From NCBI GenBank assembly GCA_002452295.1, contig DKEX01000014.1, forward strand, positions 185-41,561: 41,377 bases of DNA, written 5' to 3'. This DNA is from Firmicutes bacterium UBA6811 (GTDB lineage Bacteria > Bacillota > SHA-98 > UBA4971). Positions 1-7,779 of this stretch are shown here, in pieces. A program made the translations under genes and the position numbers. The notes beneath the pieces were generated by a model. The model saw only the letters and a list, made by a program, of their open reading frames with translations, made no database searches and was not told where the DNA came from. The number at the start of each line of letters is the position of its first letter. The stretch's first letter is position 1.

Positions 1-644
1 ACGGCGTCGCGCGCCATCTCCAGTTGCTTCATGGGGTCCTCGGGGAAGTCGATCCCCTTCTTCACGCGGATGCGTGCCTTGAAGGCCTTCACGATGTCCT
101 TCAGAGCGGCAGTATCGAGCTCGGTGTCAAGGTGCACGCCGAGATCCTTCTTCTTCGCATCGAGGATCTCCTCGAAGTCGTCGTGGGACACGCCCAGCAC
201 CACGTTGCCGAACATCTGGACGAACCTGCGGTAGGCGTCGTACGCGAACCGCTCGTTGCCGGTGAGCTTGATGAGGCCCTTCACGGTCTCGTCGTTGAGG
301 CCCAGGTTAAGCACGGTGTCCATCATGCCGGGCATGGATACCCTGGCGCCGGACCTCACCGACACGAGGAGCGGCCGCCCGGGGTCCCCGAGTTTGAGGC
401 CCATGGCGTTCTCGAGTTTCTCGAGGTTCTCCCTGACTTCGTAGGCAAGGTCTGGCGGGTACTGCCGGTCTTTCTCGTAGTAGAAGGAGCACACCTCAGT
501 CGTGATGGTGAACCCCGGCGGGACGGGGATGCCGAGGTTCGTCATCTCGGCTATGTTGGCGCCCTTGCCTCCGAGAAGGTTCCTCATCTCCTTGCCGCCT
601 TCAGCCTTGCCGTTGCCGAAGAAGTAGACGTGCTTTTTGGCCAT
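1..644 (-). CDS. ppdK: Pyruvate, phosphate dikinase, N-terminal part (cut by window edge)
   Basis: Interconverts pyruvate + ATP + Pi and PEP + AMP + PPi in the cytoplasm. About 214 N-terminal residues are visible. They start MAKKHVYFFGNGKAEGG and contain LLGGKGANIAEM, GIPVPPGFTITT and SVRSGARVSMPGMMDTVLNL, the signature of the nucleotide-binding ATP-grasp domain of this family. The ATG at 644 follows AAGGAGGTCGAACC, a strong ribosome site. The phosphohistidine and PEP/pyruvate domains lie beyond the left edge. It is codirectional with glyQS and 122 bases downstream of glyS, a common arrangement in Clostridia. That gap holds a GC-rich inverted repeat (GACCGG/CCGGTC near 740-755) and no convincing promoter, so read-through from the glycyl operon is possible. 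Confidence 0.95.
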   Translation of the reverse strand, partial: MAKKHVYFFGNGKAEGGKEMRNLLGGKGANIAEMTNLGIPVPPGFTITTEVCSFYYEKDRQYPPDLAYEVRENLEKLENAMGLKLGDPGRPLLVSVRSGARVSMPGMMDTVLNLGLNDETVKGLIKLTGNERFAYDAYRRFVQMFGNVVLGVSHDDFEEILDAKKKDLGVHLDTELDTAALKDIVKAFKARIRVKKGIDFPEDPMKQLEMARDA

Positions 645-766
645 GAATGGTTCGACCTCCTTCGTTCCTGACCTTCGGTGATCTATTGTGGCACGGGCGC
701 AGCCCGCGCGCCGCCACCCCCCGCCAGGGCTGCGGCGCGACCGGCACGCCCGGTCATCGCCTCTTT

Positions 767-2926
767 TCAGGTTGTCTCAGCCTGCGCCACACGTGAGAGG
801 TCCGCGATGCCACGGGCAAGCGCCGCCACGCGGGCGAGAAGCGCCAGCCTGTTACGCCGGAGAGATTCGTCCTCGACCATCACCAGCACCTCGCGGAAGA
901 ACACGTCGATGGGGTCCGCGAGCGCCGATGTGGCAGCGATGGCCCCCGCGTAGTCCCCCCTCGCCATCCTGACAGCCACCTGCTTCGCAACATCCCTGTA
1001 CGCGGCGAAGAGCCCCTTCTCCGCAGGCTCCCGCAGCAAGGACTCGTCCACCTCGCCCCGCTCCTCCTTCCCGGCGATGCGGGATGCGCGGGTGTAGCCT
1101 GTGACCGCCTGCCGGAATTCCGCGGTGCCGCTCGCGGCCGCGAGCGCCTCTGCCCGCCGCAGCGCGTCGGGGACGTCGTCGAAGCCGGCGCCGAGCGCCG
1201 CGTCCACGAGATCGTAGCGTATGCCCCGGTCGATGAGGGTCGCCCGCAGGCGCTGCCGCAGGAAATCGCGGACGGCCTCGCTTACCTCCTCCGGCGGGAG
1301 CTTTTGCGTGCCGGCCTTCGTAAACAGCGACACAGAGCGCGACGCAAGCCATGAGAGCGGGGCGCTCACCCCGCGCTCGAGAAGGATGGCAACGATGCCC
1401 GCGATGTGGCGCCTGAGGGCGTATGGGTCCTCGGAGCCGGACGGCCGGATGCCGACGCCGAAGAACCCCGTAACCGTGTCCATCTTGTCTGCAAGCGCCA
1501 GCACTATCCCAGGCAGGCTCTCCGGGAGCCTGTCCCCGGCGAACCTCGGCAGGTAGTGCTCGACAATGGCGAGGGCCGCGTCGTCGCCCTCCCCCGACAG
1601 CCTGGCGTAGTCGCTGCCCATGATCCCCTCCAGCTCCGGGAACTCCCTCACCATATGCGTCACGAGGTCGGCTTTGCATAGCCTTGCCGCCCTTTTCGCA
1701 GCGGCGCGCGCGTCGGCGGGAAGCCCCAGCCTCCCGGCGATGTCAGCCGCAAGCTCCTCGATGCGGCGGGTCTTGTCGAGCATGGTCCCGAGTTGCTCGT
1801 GAAAGATGATGCTCGAAAGGCCTTCAACGTATCTCTCGAGCGGGACCCTGGTGTCTTCCTCATAGAAGAACCTCGCGTCCTGGAGCCTTGCCGCCAGCAC
1901 CCGCTCATTGCCCCTGCGCACCGCGTCGATGTGGGAGGCAAGCCCGTCGCGCACCGACACGAACGCAGGCATGAGACGGCCGCGTTCGTCCTCGACAGGG
2001 AAACATCTCTGGTGGTCGCGCATGGGGGTGACGATGACCTGCCTGGGGAGACTGAGGAGGCCTGGGTCGAACCGCCCCACGAGCGCCACAGGGTGCTCGG
2101 CAAGAAAGGTCAGCTCCTCGAGGAGGGTTTCGTCCTCGACGACCCTCCCGCCGATGGCCTCCGCCGCCTCGCGGGCGCCCCGGGATATTGCCCCCCGCCG
2201 CTCACGCTGGTCCACCACGCAGTAGGCGGCCCTGAGCGCCTCGATGTAGTCCTCGGCCCTTGCCACCCGGAGCATCCCATCGGTGAGGAACCTGTGGCCG
2301 CAGGAGAGTCTGTCGGACCTTATCCCGTCCACCTCGAACGGGACCACATCGTCCCCGAAAAGGGCCAGTATCCACCGGATGGGGCGGGCGAACCTGAACT
2401 CGCGGTCGGCCCACCTCATGGACCTGGGAAAGCTCATGCCCGTTATGAGCCGCAGGAACGCCGAGGCGAGCGCATCCTTCGCGGGGCGCCCCTCCTCCCG
2501 CAGCACGGCGTACACGGACTTGCCTTTCGGGTCGTCCCTCACCTGGAGATCCTCCACGCGCACTCCCTGGGAACGTGCGAACCCCTCGGCCGCGCGGGTG
2601 GGCTTTCCGTCCCCGTCAAAGGCCACACCGCAGGCGGGGCCCCTGACCTCCCGCACCAACGGGGGCCCCAGGGGCGATGCGCCCTCGACATACAGCACGA
2701 GCCTTCGCGGCGTGCCCAGCGCGCGCACAGAGCGAAAGGTCACGCGCTCCTCCTCGAGGAGCCTCGCGCCCTCGCGCTCCATGTGCTCGAGGGCCGGGGG
2801 CAGGAACCTTGCCGGGATCTCCTCCGAGCCCACTTCGAGCACCGCGTCCCTGGCGGCGGCTGCGCCTGCGCCTCCGCCTACGCCCACACCCACGCCTACG
2901 TCGCCGCCGGCGGCCACGTCACCCAT
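767..2926 (-). CDS. glyS: Glycyl-tRNA synthetase beta subunit
   Basis: Beta chain (719 aa) of the alpha2beta2 bacterial glycyl-tRNA synthetase. It carries the tRNA-binding regions and acts with GlyQ. The family opening LEVGSEEIPARFLPPAL lies near residue 30, and a DALR-like anticodon-binding segment lies at the C-terminus. The ATG at 2926 is chosen because GGAGGTGGGCGATGTG precedes it and because it overlaps the glyQ stop by 8 bases, giving translational coupling. Longer starts would lie deeper inside glyQ. Odd: residues 2-25 are a Gly/Val/Ala low-complexity stretch encoded by imperfect GC-rich hexamer repeats, absent from typical GlyS proteins and probably a slippage product. Confidence 0.96.
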   Translation of the reverse strand: MGDVAAGGDVGVGVGVGGGAGAAAARDAVLEVGSEEIPARFLPPALEHMEREGARLLEEERVTFRSVRALGTPRRLVLYVEGASPLGPPLVREVRGPACGVAFDGDGKPTRAAEGFARSQGVRVEDLQVRDDPKGKSVYAVLREEGRPAKDALASAFLRLITGMSFPRSMRWADREFRFARPIRWILALFGDDVVPFEVDGIRSDRLSCGHRFLTDGMLRVARAEDYIEALRAAYCVVDQRERRGAISRGAREAAEAIGGRVVEDETLLEELTFLAEHPVALVGRFDPGLLSLPRQVIVTPMRDHQRCFPVEDERGRLMPAFVSVRDGLASHIDAVRRGNERVLAARLQDARFFYEEDTRVPLERYVEGLSSIIFHEQLGTMLDKTRRIEELAADIAGRLGLPADARAAAKRAARLCKADLVTHMVREFPELEGIMGSDYARLSGEGDDAALAIVEHYLPRFAGDRLPESLPGIVLALADKMDTVTGFFGVGIRPSGSEDPYALRRHIAGIVAILLERGVSAPLSWLASRSVSLFTKAGTQKLPPEEVSEAVRDFLRQRLRATLIDRGIRYDLVDAALGAGFDDVPDALRRAEALAAASGTAEFRQAVTGYTRASRIAGKEERGEVDESLLREPAEKGLFAAYRDVAKQVAVRMARGDYAGAIAATSALADPIDVFFREVLVMVEDESLRRNRLALLARVAALARGIADLSRVAQAETT

Positions 2927-3839
2927 CACATCGCCCACCTCCGTGCTCCTGCCGCGACCGGGCGCCAAAGGCCGCCATGAGCGGGAAGCCCAGGCTCTCC
3001 CGCTCCCGGACATACGCCTCGGCGCACCCCCTGGCGAGTGCCCTCACCCGCGCGATGAAGGTCGTGCGCTCGCTCACCCCGAGAGCGCCCCTGGAGTCGA
3101 GCAGGTTGAAGATGTGGGAGCACTTGAGCACGTAATCGTACGCCGGCAGCACGACCCCGGAATCCAGCGCCCGCCTCGCTTCTGCCTCGTAGGTGTCGAA
3201 GAGGAGGCCGAGCGCGCGCACGTCCGCAAGCTCGAAGCCGTACCTGGAGTGCTCCACCTCGAACTGGCGCTGCAACTCGCCGTAGGTGACGCCGCATGTC
3301 CAGGCGAGGTCAAACACGTTGTCCACGTCCTGCAAGTACATGCAGAGCCGCTCCAGGCCATAGGTGATCTCGGCCGACACGGGATGCGTGTCGATGCCGC
3401 CGACCTGCTGGAAGTAGGTGAACTGCGTGACCTCCATGCCGTCGAGCCAGACCTCCCAGCCCGTGCCCCATGCGCCGAGGGTCGGCGACTCCCAGTTGTC
3501 CTCGACGAACCTTATGTCGTGCTCTATGGGGTCGATCCCCAGCGCGCCTGTGAGGCTGCCGAGGTACATCTCCACCACGTCCTGTGGGGACGGCTTGAGG
3601 ATGACCTGATACTGGTGGTGAAGGAACATGCGGTTCGGGTTCTCGCCGTACCGCCCGTCGGCCGGGCGGCGCGACGGCTGAACGTAAGCCACCTTCCACG
3701 GCTCCGGGCCGAGGGCCCGCAGGAACGTGGCGGGCGCCATGGTGCCCGCGCCGACCTCCACGTCGTAGGGCTGCTGAAGCACGCACCCCTGGGCCGCCCA
3801 GTATGACTCGAGACCTTGTATCATGCCCTGGAATGTCAC
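2919..3839 (-). CDS. glyQ: Glycyl-tRNA synthetase alpha subunit
   Basis: Catalytic alpha chain (306 aa, usual family size about 290-300). It activates glycine and charges tRNA-Gly together with GlyS. Recognisable blocks are YWAAQGCVLQQPYD, GPEPWKVAYVQPSRRP, GRYGENPNRMFLHHQYQVI and WLDGMEVTQFTYFQQVGG. The start is GTG at 3839 behind GGGAGGTGATGTC. It is the second gene of the T-box-controlled run, 45 bases after the SpoIIM-family gene, and overlaps glyS. Confidence 0.97.
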   Translation of the reverse strand: MTFQGMIQGLESYWAAQGCVLQQPYDVEVGAGTMAPATFLRALGPEPWKVAYVQPSRRPADGRYGENPNRMFLHHQYQVILKPSPQDVVEMYLGSLTGALGIDPIEHDIRFVEDNWESPTLGAWGTGWEVWLDGMEVTQFTYFQQVGGIDTHPVSAEITYGLERLCMYLQDVDNVFDLAWTCGVTYGELQRQFEVEHSRYGFELADVRALGLLFDTYEAEARRALDSGVVLPAYDYVLKCSHIFNLLDSRGALGVSERTTFIARVRALARGCAEAYVRERESLGFPLMAAFGARSRQEHGGGRCDG

Positions 3840-3884
3840 GACATCACCTCCCGGGTTCGAAGGCTCGCCCCGCCCACCGCACCG

Positions 3885-4529
3885 CTAGTGCCAGCGAAGC
3901 GCGTTGCCCATGACCCACTCCACCAGGTGGCGTGTCACCATCACCTCGACGAGGGAGCCGACCATGAGGAGCGGGACCACCACCGCTGCCAGCACGAGAA
4001 GAGTGTCGAGGATAACCGCCCTCATCCCGCGCCCGTGCTGACGACCGCGCTCGTACCCCAGGATGTTGAACCCCAGCCTTATGCCGAGCGTACCGCCGAT
4101 GATATACCCCGGTATCTCGAACATCCCGTGGGGCAGGACGCCGACGAGTATGAACGGGAACAGCCCGAACCCCTGCCTGGCCACGTCGCCCGAGACCAGG
4201 CCCACGAGGAGCCCGTTGAGGAAAACCATGACCATGGGCAGGACGCCGAACGCTACCCCGCCCGCCACGAGGAGCGCGGCCGCCTTGAGGTTGTTCCAGA
4301 ACACGAGGCCCGCCATGCCCGTCACGTTCATGCTGGACATGGCCTCGGACATGGGTCCGAACTTCCGGTCAAGGAGAAAGAACAGCCACGAGGAGTCGAC
4401 CGGGTGGCGACGGAACGCCAGATACCCGAAGACCACGCCCGTGATGAAGAGAATGCTGGTGAAGAATATGTACCGCCTGCATGCCCGCAGGACCCTCGGG
4501 ACCCGCGCCAGAAGCGCCGGTGCACGCAA
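3885..4529 (-). CDS. SpoIIM / DUF95-family integral membrane protein
   Basis: 214 aa with about five hydrophobic segments. The N-terminal YIFFTSILFITGVVFGYLAF, the NNLKAAALLVAGGVAFGVLP block and the motif LPHGMFEIPGYIIGGTLGIR place it in the stage II sporulation protein M / DUF95 superfamily. True SpoIIM belongs to the DMP engulfment complex with SpoIID and SpoIIP. Many DUF95 proteins have no known sporulation role, so engulfment is not claimed. The start is TTG at 4529, right after GGGAGGGG, which itself follows the T-run of the glycine T-box terminator. It is therefore the first gene under tRNA-Gly control, ahead of glyQS, which is unusual for this family. Confidence 0.8.
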   Translation of the reverse strand: MRAPALLARVPRVLRACRRYIFFTSILFITGVVFGYLAFRRHPVDSSWLFFLLDRKFGPMSEAMSSMNVTGMAGLVFWNNLKAAALLVAGGVAFGVLPMVMVFLNGLLVGLVSGDVARQGFGLFPFILVGVLPHGMFEIPGYIIGGTLGIRLGFNILGYERGRQHGRGMRAVILDTLLVLAAVVVPLLMVGSLVEVMVTRHLVEWVMGNALRWH

Positions 4530-4542
4530 GTGCGCTCCCCTC

Positions 4543-4590
4543 CCAAAAAGAAACCTCTCGCCCTCGACTCAAAATCCAGGGACGAGAGGT
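4543..4590 (-). terminator. Conditional terminator of the glycine T-box
   Basis: On the minus strand ACCTCTCG...CGAGAGGT (with an inner CCCT/AGGG pairing) is followed by TTTCTTTTT. Its 5' arm competes with the T-box antiterminator. The ribosome site of the first gene begins immediately after the T-run. Confidence 0.9.
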
Positions 4591-4812
4591 CGCTCCCGCG
4601 GTTCCACCCTGATTGACCCATCGCGCCCGCGACCGCGACGCCACAGGCTGCACGCGCGCCAGGCGATGAGCCCACTCCTCGTAGAGAACGCTCCGGCTCC
4701 AAAGACGCCTTTCTCCGCGGGGGCGGCGCCGGCTTTCACCCCGCCCGGCTCTCTATAGCCGCGCGCCCTGCGGGTACTCCTTCTTTATCGTCGCCGGACC
4801 GGTAATCGTTTC
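4543..4812 (-). promoter_or_regulatory. Glycine T-box leader (specifier GGC)
   Basis: Untranslated leader upstream of the SpoIIM-like gene, glyQ and glyS. The T-box sequence AGGGTGGAACCGCGG lies at 4610-4596 on the minus strand. Stem I shows the GATAAAGAAGGAGTA block and the loop GAAA-GGC-GTCTTTGGAGCC, which puts the specifier GGC (Gly) at 4709-4707. The same frame (GAA..., codon, ...GAGCC) is found in the other two leaders of this window and there reads Phe and Thr. By family knowledge, uncharged tRNA-Gly stabilises the antiterminator and allows read-through. Confidence 0.93.
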
Positions 4813-4818
4813 TTTCCC

Positions 4819-4847
4819 AATATACCAGACGCCTCCGATCATGTCAA
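4819..4847 (-). promoter_or_regulatory. SigA-type promoter of the glycine T-box operon
   Basis: TTGACA (4847-4842), a 17-base spacer and TATATT (4824-4819), preceded by an extended TGG. Transcription would start near 4812, at the leader's 5' end. It sits downstream of the DUF4342 gene, so the glycyl operon has its own promoter. Confidence 0.85.
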
Positions 4848-4882
4848 TCCTGACCTGGATCTTCGCGACCTGACCTCGACTC

Positions 4883-5284
4883 CTACCTGGCCGCATCCTC
4901 CTGGTCGTCCGGGTAGACGCCCTCGCCCTCGACAGAGATGGAGCACCCGGTGGCAAGCGCCGTCACGGCGCCCACCAGGGCAAGCTGCGGCGCTATCGCC
5001 GTCCCGATTATCCCGGCGGTGACCGGCAGCTCAACCATGGTCCTGCCGTCGCGCTCCACCTTTATCTTCGTCTCGTTGCCGCGGCGTATGACGTCCTTGA
5101 TCCTGTCGAGGACCTCCTGCCCTTTGCCTGCGAACTCGGCGCGCTCTGCCCGCCTGTCCTCCTCGATGAAGACGAGCGCCTTCACGACGTCTCCCTCGGC
5201 CTTCTCGAGATATTCCACGGCGTCCCGATATGAGAGCCCAGCCCGCTCACGGATTATGTCCACCTTCTCCAAGTCGATCTGCAT
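4883..5284 (-). CDS. DUF4342 / UBA-like domain protein
   Basis: 133 aa. The N-terminal MQIDLEKVDIIRERAGL and SYRDAVEYLEKAEGDVVKAL form a UBA/TS-N-like helical domain. The middle is charged, and the C-terminal ELPVTAGIIGTAIAPQLAL is a hydrophobic segment typical of DUF4342 proteins. Biochemical function is unknown. The ATG at 5284 is preferred because GGGAGG lies 8 bases upstream; an in-frame ATG at 5320 has only a poor ribosome site. It overlaps the 3' end of recO by 38 bases, so the two are probably cotranscribed. DUF4342 genes near recO and glyQ are common in Clostridia. Confidence 0.85.
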   Translation of the reverse strand: MQIDLEKVDIIRERAGLSYRDAVEYLEKAEGDVVKALVFIEEDRRAERAEFAGKGQEVLDRIKDVIRRGNETKIKVERDGRTMVELPVTAGIIGTAIAPQLALVGAVTALATGCSISVEGEGVYPDDQEDAAR

Positions 5285-6140
5285 GCTCCGCGCCTCCCTG
5301 CCCCTGTCTTGCGCACTCATGCAAGCCCCCGCCCGGCACCTGCGGACCCTCGCCCTGACCCTGGCCAGGCGCCACCCTCACGGCGGCGAGAAAGCCAAGC
5401 GATTGCAGCTTCCGGCCGAGCCTGAAATCGAGATGCACCCTCATGGCCCTCTCCATCTCGGCGCGGAGGCCGGGGCTCGCCCCGAGCCGCGAGACCCTGT
5501 CGAAATCCAGCGCGAGGAGCTTCTTCAGGACCTCCACCGCGCCGCGCGACAGGCGCACCGCCGCACCACCCTGCGCCGCCATGCACCGGGTGCACACGAG
5601 GCCGCCGGCCCCGGGATCAAACCCCACCTCGCCGCCGGCATCGGCTGCCCCGCAGCGTGCGCACGACTCCAGCACGGGTCTGTACCCCAGGATGGACGCG
5701 AGCTTGATCTCGAATGCCCGGGTCGTCATCTCGGGGTCGCGCGCAGCCGAGAGAGCATGAAGGTACGAAAGCAAGAGGCCGAAGACCTCCGCGCTGCCCT
5801 CGTCGCCCCCGTCGGCCCCCCCGCCCTCCTCGGCCATGGCATCGAGAAGCTCCGCGGCGTAGCTTGCGAAAGCCAGCTTCACAAGGTCGTCATGGAGGCG
5901 AGGGAACGAGGTCTTCACCTCGACCTGGCTTATGTTATCAAGGGACTTGCCCGAAAACACCAGGAAGTCGGCGTGGGCGAACATCTGCGTGCTGCTGACA
6001 AACCTGCTGCGGGGCCTCCTGGCACCCCGGGCCACCGCCCGGGCCTTGCCCCGGTCAGGCGAGTAGAACGTGACTATACGGTCGGCCTCGCCAAGGTTCC
6101 TGGTCTTGAGGACGATCCCCTCAGTCCTGTAGAGCGCCAC
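5247..6140 (-). CDS. recO: DNA repair protein RecO
   Basis: 297 aa. RecO works with RecR to load RecA on SSB-coated single-stranded DNA in gap repair. The N-terminal OB-fold starts VALYRTEGIVLKTRNLGEAD. The zinc-finger cysteines appear as CARCG near residue 180 and CTRC about 20 residues later. The start is GTG at 6140, 8 bases after GGAGG; longer frames lack a ribosome site. The last 40 or so residues are a Gly/Gln-rich tail extending beyond the usual RecO end and reading into the next gene, possibly because an earlier stop was lost. Confidence 0.93.
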   Translation of the reverse strand: MALYRTEGIVLKTRNLGEADRIVTFYSPDRGKARAVARGARRPRSRFVSSTQMFAHADFLVFSGKSLDNISQVEVKTSFPRLHDDLVKLAFASYAAELLDAMAEEGGGADGGDEGSAEVFGLLLSYLHALSAARDPEMTTRAFEIKLASILGYRPVLESCARCGAADAGGEVGFDPGAGGLVCTRCMAAQGGAAVRLSRGAVEVLKKLLALDFDRVSRLGASPGLRAEMERAMRVHLDFRLGRKLQSLGFLAAVRVAPGQGQGEGPQVPGGGLHECARQGQGGAEHADRLGEGGHNP

Positions 6141-6261
6141 GGCACTACCTCCAGGGAATCGCACCCCCATCGCGTTTAGGTTTCCCGGGCCTCTTACAGT
6201 ATATGCGCCACGCAGGTGCCGGCCTTCGGCGAAGCGGCGGCGGCATTTCGCGGCCCGGGTC

Positions 6262-6504
6262 TTATCTTCGTGAGATGAGCGCGAGGAGGAGCGTGAGCAC
6301 CACGCTCAACACAATGCTTGTGGCAAGCGGAAAGTAAAAAGTGAAGTTGCCCCGCCTGATGAGGATGTCGCCTGGCAGCCTTCCGATGCCCGGCACCTTG
6401 CCGGCAAGGGCGAGCGCGGCGCCGAAGATGACGAGCGCGGCGCCGAGCAACATGAGCATCTTCCCCAGCGACCCAAACCCGTCCAAAGCAAACCACCCCA
6501 CCAT
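6262..6504 (-). CDS. DUF2905 family small membrane protein
   Basis: 80 aa with two transmembrane helices separated by VPGIGRLPGDILIRRGNFTF, the diagnostic DUF2905 motif, followed by FPLATSIVLSVVL. The function of the family is unknown. The ATG at 6504 lies only about 14 bases after the inferred transcription start and has no clear ribosome site. A TTG at 6486, preceded by GGTGGGGTGG, is an alternative start that keeps both helices. It is probably cotranscribed with recO, 121 bases downstream. Confidence 0.85.
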   Translation of the reverse strand: MVGWFALDGFGSLGKMLMLLGAALVIFGAALALAGKVPGIGRLPGDILIRRGNFTFYFPLATSIVLSVVLTLLLALISRR

Positions 6505-6524
6505 CCGCTTGTCGGTTCGGGCTT

Positions 6525-6530
6525 ATTATA
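6525..6530 (-). promoter_or_regulatory. Extended -10 promoter for DUF2905 (and perhaps recO)
   Basis: TGG-TATAAT on the minus strand, an extended -10 with no good -35 at 16-18 bases. The start of transcription is predicted near 6518. Confidence 0.6.
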
Positions 6531-6544
6531 CCACACCAGCGCCG

Positions 6545-6752
6545 CCCCGCTGAGGCTAAAAGCCAAAGCTGAAGCTAAAAGCTAAACCGGATCGCGCAAG
6601 CGCGCGGGCGCGCGGGCAGACGACGGTCTCCACAACCGCGAGCTGCCATAGCTGCTTTCAGCCACCGGATTGGGGACCCCGGAGTCTGGGAACACTTAAG
6701 GACGGCGGTAGCTCCCGAAAGGCGACAGGCAGCGATATCTCCCGCCGCGGAA
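6545..6752. other. Divergent intergenic region between DUF2905 and the PrsW gene
   Basis: About 200 bases. It contains the short direct repeat GCTAAAAGC twice (6553-6583) and a GC-rich alternating stretch near 6600. No recognisable riboswitch or plus-strand promoter was found. Confidence 0.4.
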
Positions 6753-6762
6753 GGTGATGCGG

Positions 6763-7644
6763 ATGGACCCCGTAGTCTCAGGTTTCATCCCCCTCGCGCT
6801 GGTCTCCCTCGGGCCCGGCCTCCTCTGGGTGTGGTTCTTCTACCGCAAGGACCGGGCCGAGCCTGAGCCGAAGGCCCTCGTCATAAAGGCGTTCCTGTAC
6901 GGCGTCGTCTCCGTTTTCCCAGCGGCTTTTCTCGAGGCGCCGTTCCGCCGGGTCATAGGCGCGGGCCGCAGCGACCTCCTGGCCCTTCTCGTGGTCTCGG
7001 TTCTCGTGGTGGGCGTGGTGGAGGAGATCTCCAAGTTCGTGGCGGTCAAGGTGGCAGCCTACGACAACGCCGAGTTCGACGAGGTCATGGACGGGGTGGT
7101 CTATGCGGTGGCCGCAGCCCTCGGGTTTGCGGCCACCGAGAACCTCTTCTACGCCACGACGTACGGGCTTGCGGTCGGAGTGTTCAGGGCGTTCATAACA
7201 GACCTCGCCCATGCCTCGTTCTCCGGGATAGTCGGCTACTACCTCGGGCGGGCGAAGTTCGACCCCCGGCACGCCACAGGCCTTCTCGCAAGGGGACTTG
7301 GCGTGGCCATCGTCCTGCACGGGCTATACGACTTTCTCATAATCGGCGGCGTGGTCCCCCCTGCCTTCGGCATCTTCATGGTGCTTGCCACCTACGCCTA
7401 TCTCAACCGGAAGATCGTCCAGGCCCAGAAGCTGTCACCGTTTCGAAGGCGCCGGGTGCGCGTCACGGCCGGTGCCACGACCGCGGACCGCCCTCCTGCG
7501 AGGTCCCACGCAGGCGCGGCGGCCCCGGCCGCAGCGCCACACATGATGGCCCAGAGCCCTTCTGACGCCTCTGCAGCCACGGAGACGGCGATGGCCCCCG
7601 CGACGGTGGAGGAGAACGATGGAGAAGGCGGGTGCCCTGGATAG
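6763..7644 (+). CDS. PrsW-family intramembrane metalloprotease
   Basis: 293 aa polytopic membrane protein. Conserved blocks are VEEISKF (E87-E88), DEVMDGVVYAVAAALGFAAT followed by EN, HASFSGIVGYYLG and HGLYDFLI. These Glu and His residues form the putative metal-binding active site of PrsW proteases, which in B. subtilis cleave the anti-sigma factor RsiW (site-1). The ATG at 6763 is best spaced after GGAAGG; GTG 6754 and ATG 6757 are in frame but overlap the ribosome site. The last 70 or so residues are an Ala/Pro-rich tail with no domain. No sigma/anti-sigma pair lies nearby, so the substrate is unknown. Confidence 0.87.
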   Translation: MDPVVSGFIPLALVSLGPGLLWVWFFYRKDRAEPEPKALVIKAFLYGVVSVFPAAFLEAPFRRVIGAGRSDLLALLVVSVLVVGVVEEISKFVAVKVAAYDNAEFDEVMDGVVYAVAAALGFAATENLFYATTYGLAVGVFRAFITDLAHASFSGIVGYYLGRAKFDPRHATGLLARGLGVAIVLHGLYDFLIIGGVVPPAFGIFMVLATYAYLNRKIVQAQKLSPFRRRRVRVTAGATTADRPPARSHAGAAAPAAAPHMMAQSPSDASAATETAMAPATVEENDGEGGCPG

Positions 7645-7724
7645 CGTGGGGCAGGCCTGGCCCACGGCCGGCTGGCCGGGAGGTCGGTTGGCTGCGAGGC
7701 CGACTGCGCCGCAGCGAAGAACCG

Positions 7725-7754
7725 GTGACAAACCCCCGAACCGTGTGCTAAGAT
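7725..7754 (+). promoter_or_regulatory. Candidate SigA promoter of yebC
   Basis: GTGACA (7725-7730), an 18-base spacer and TAAGAT (7749-7754), about 25 bases ahead of the yebC start. It is a reasonable but imperfect match. Confidence 0.4.
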
Positions 7755-7779
7755 TGTCGTGACGGGAGGGGTGAGAGAT

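Noticed and set aside
2903..3013. Longer GlyS start upstream of 2926
   Set aside because: It would lie inside glyQ and bypass the well-placed ribosome site of the 2926 ATG.
3840..3880. tRNA-like GGTTCGAA motif before glyQ
   Set aside because: No acceptor, D or anticodon stems surround it.
6600..6752. Riboswitch ahead of the PrsW gene
   Set aside because: Some short GC pairings exist but no conserved core of ydaO, cobalamin, c-di-GMP or SAM classes could be matched.
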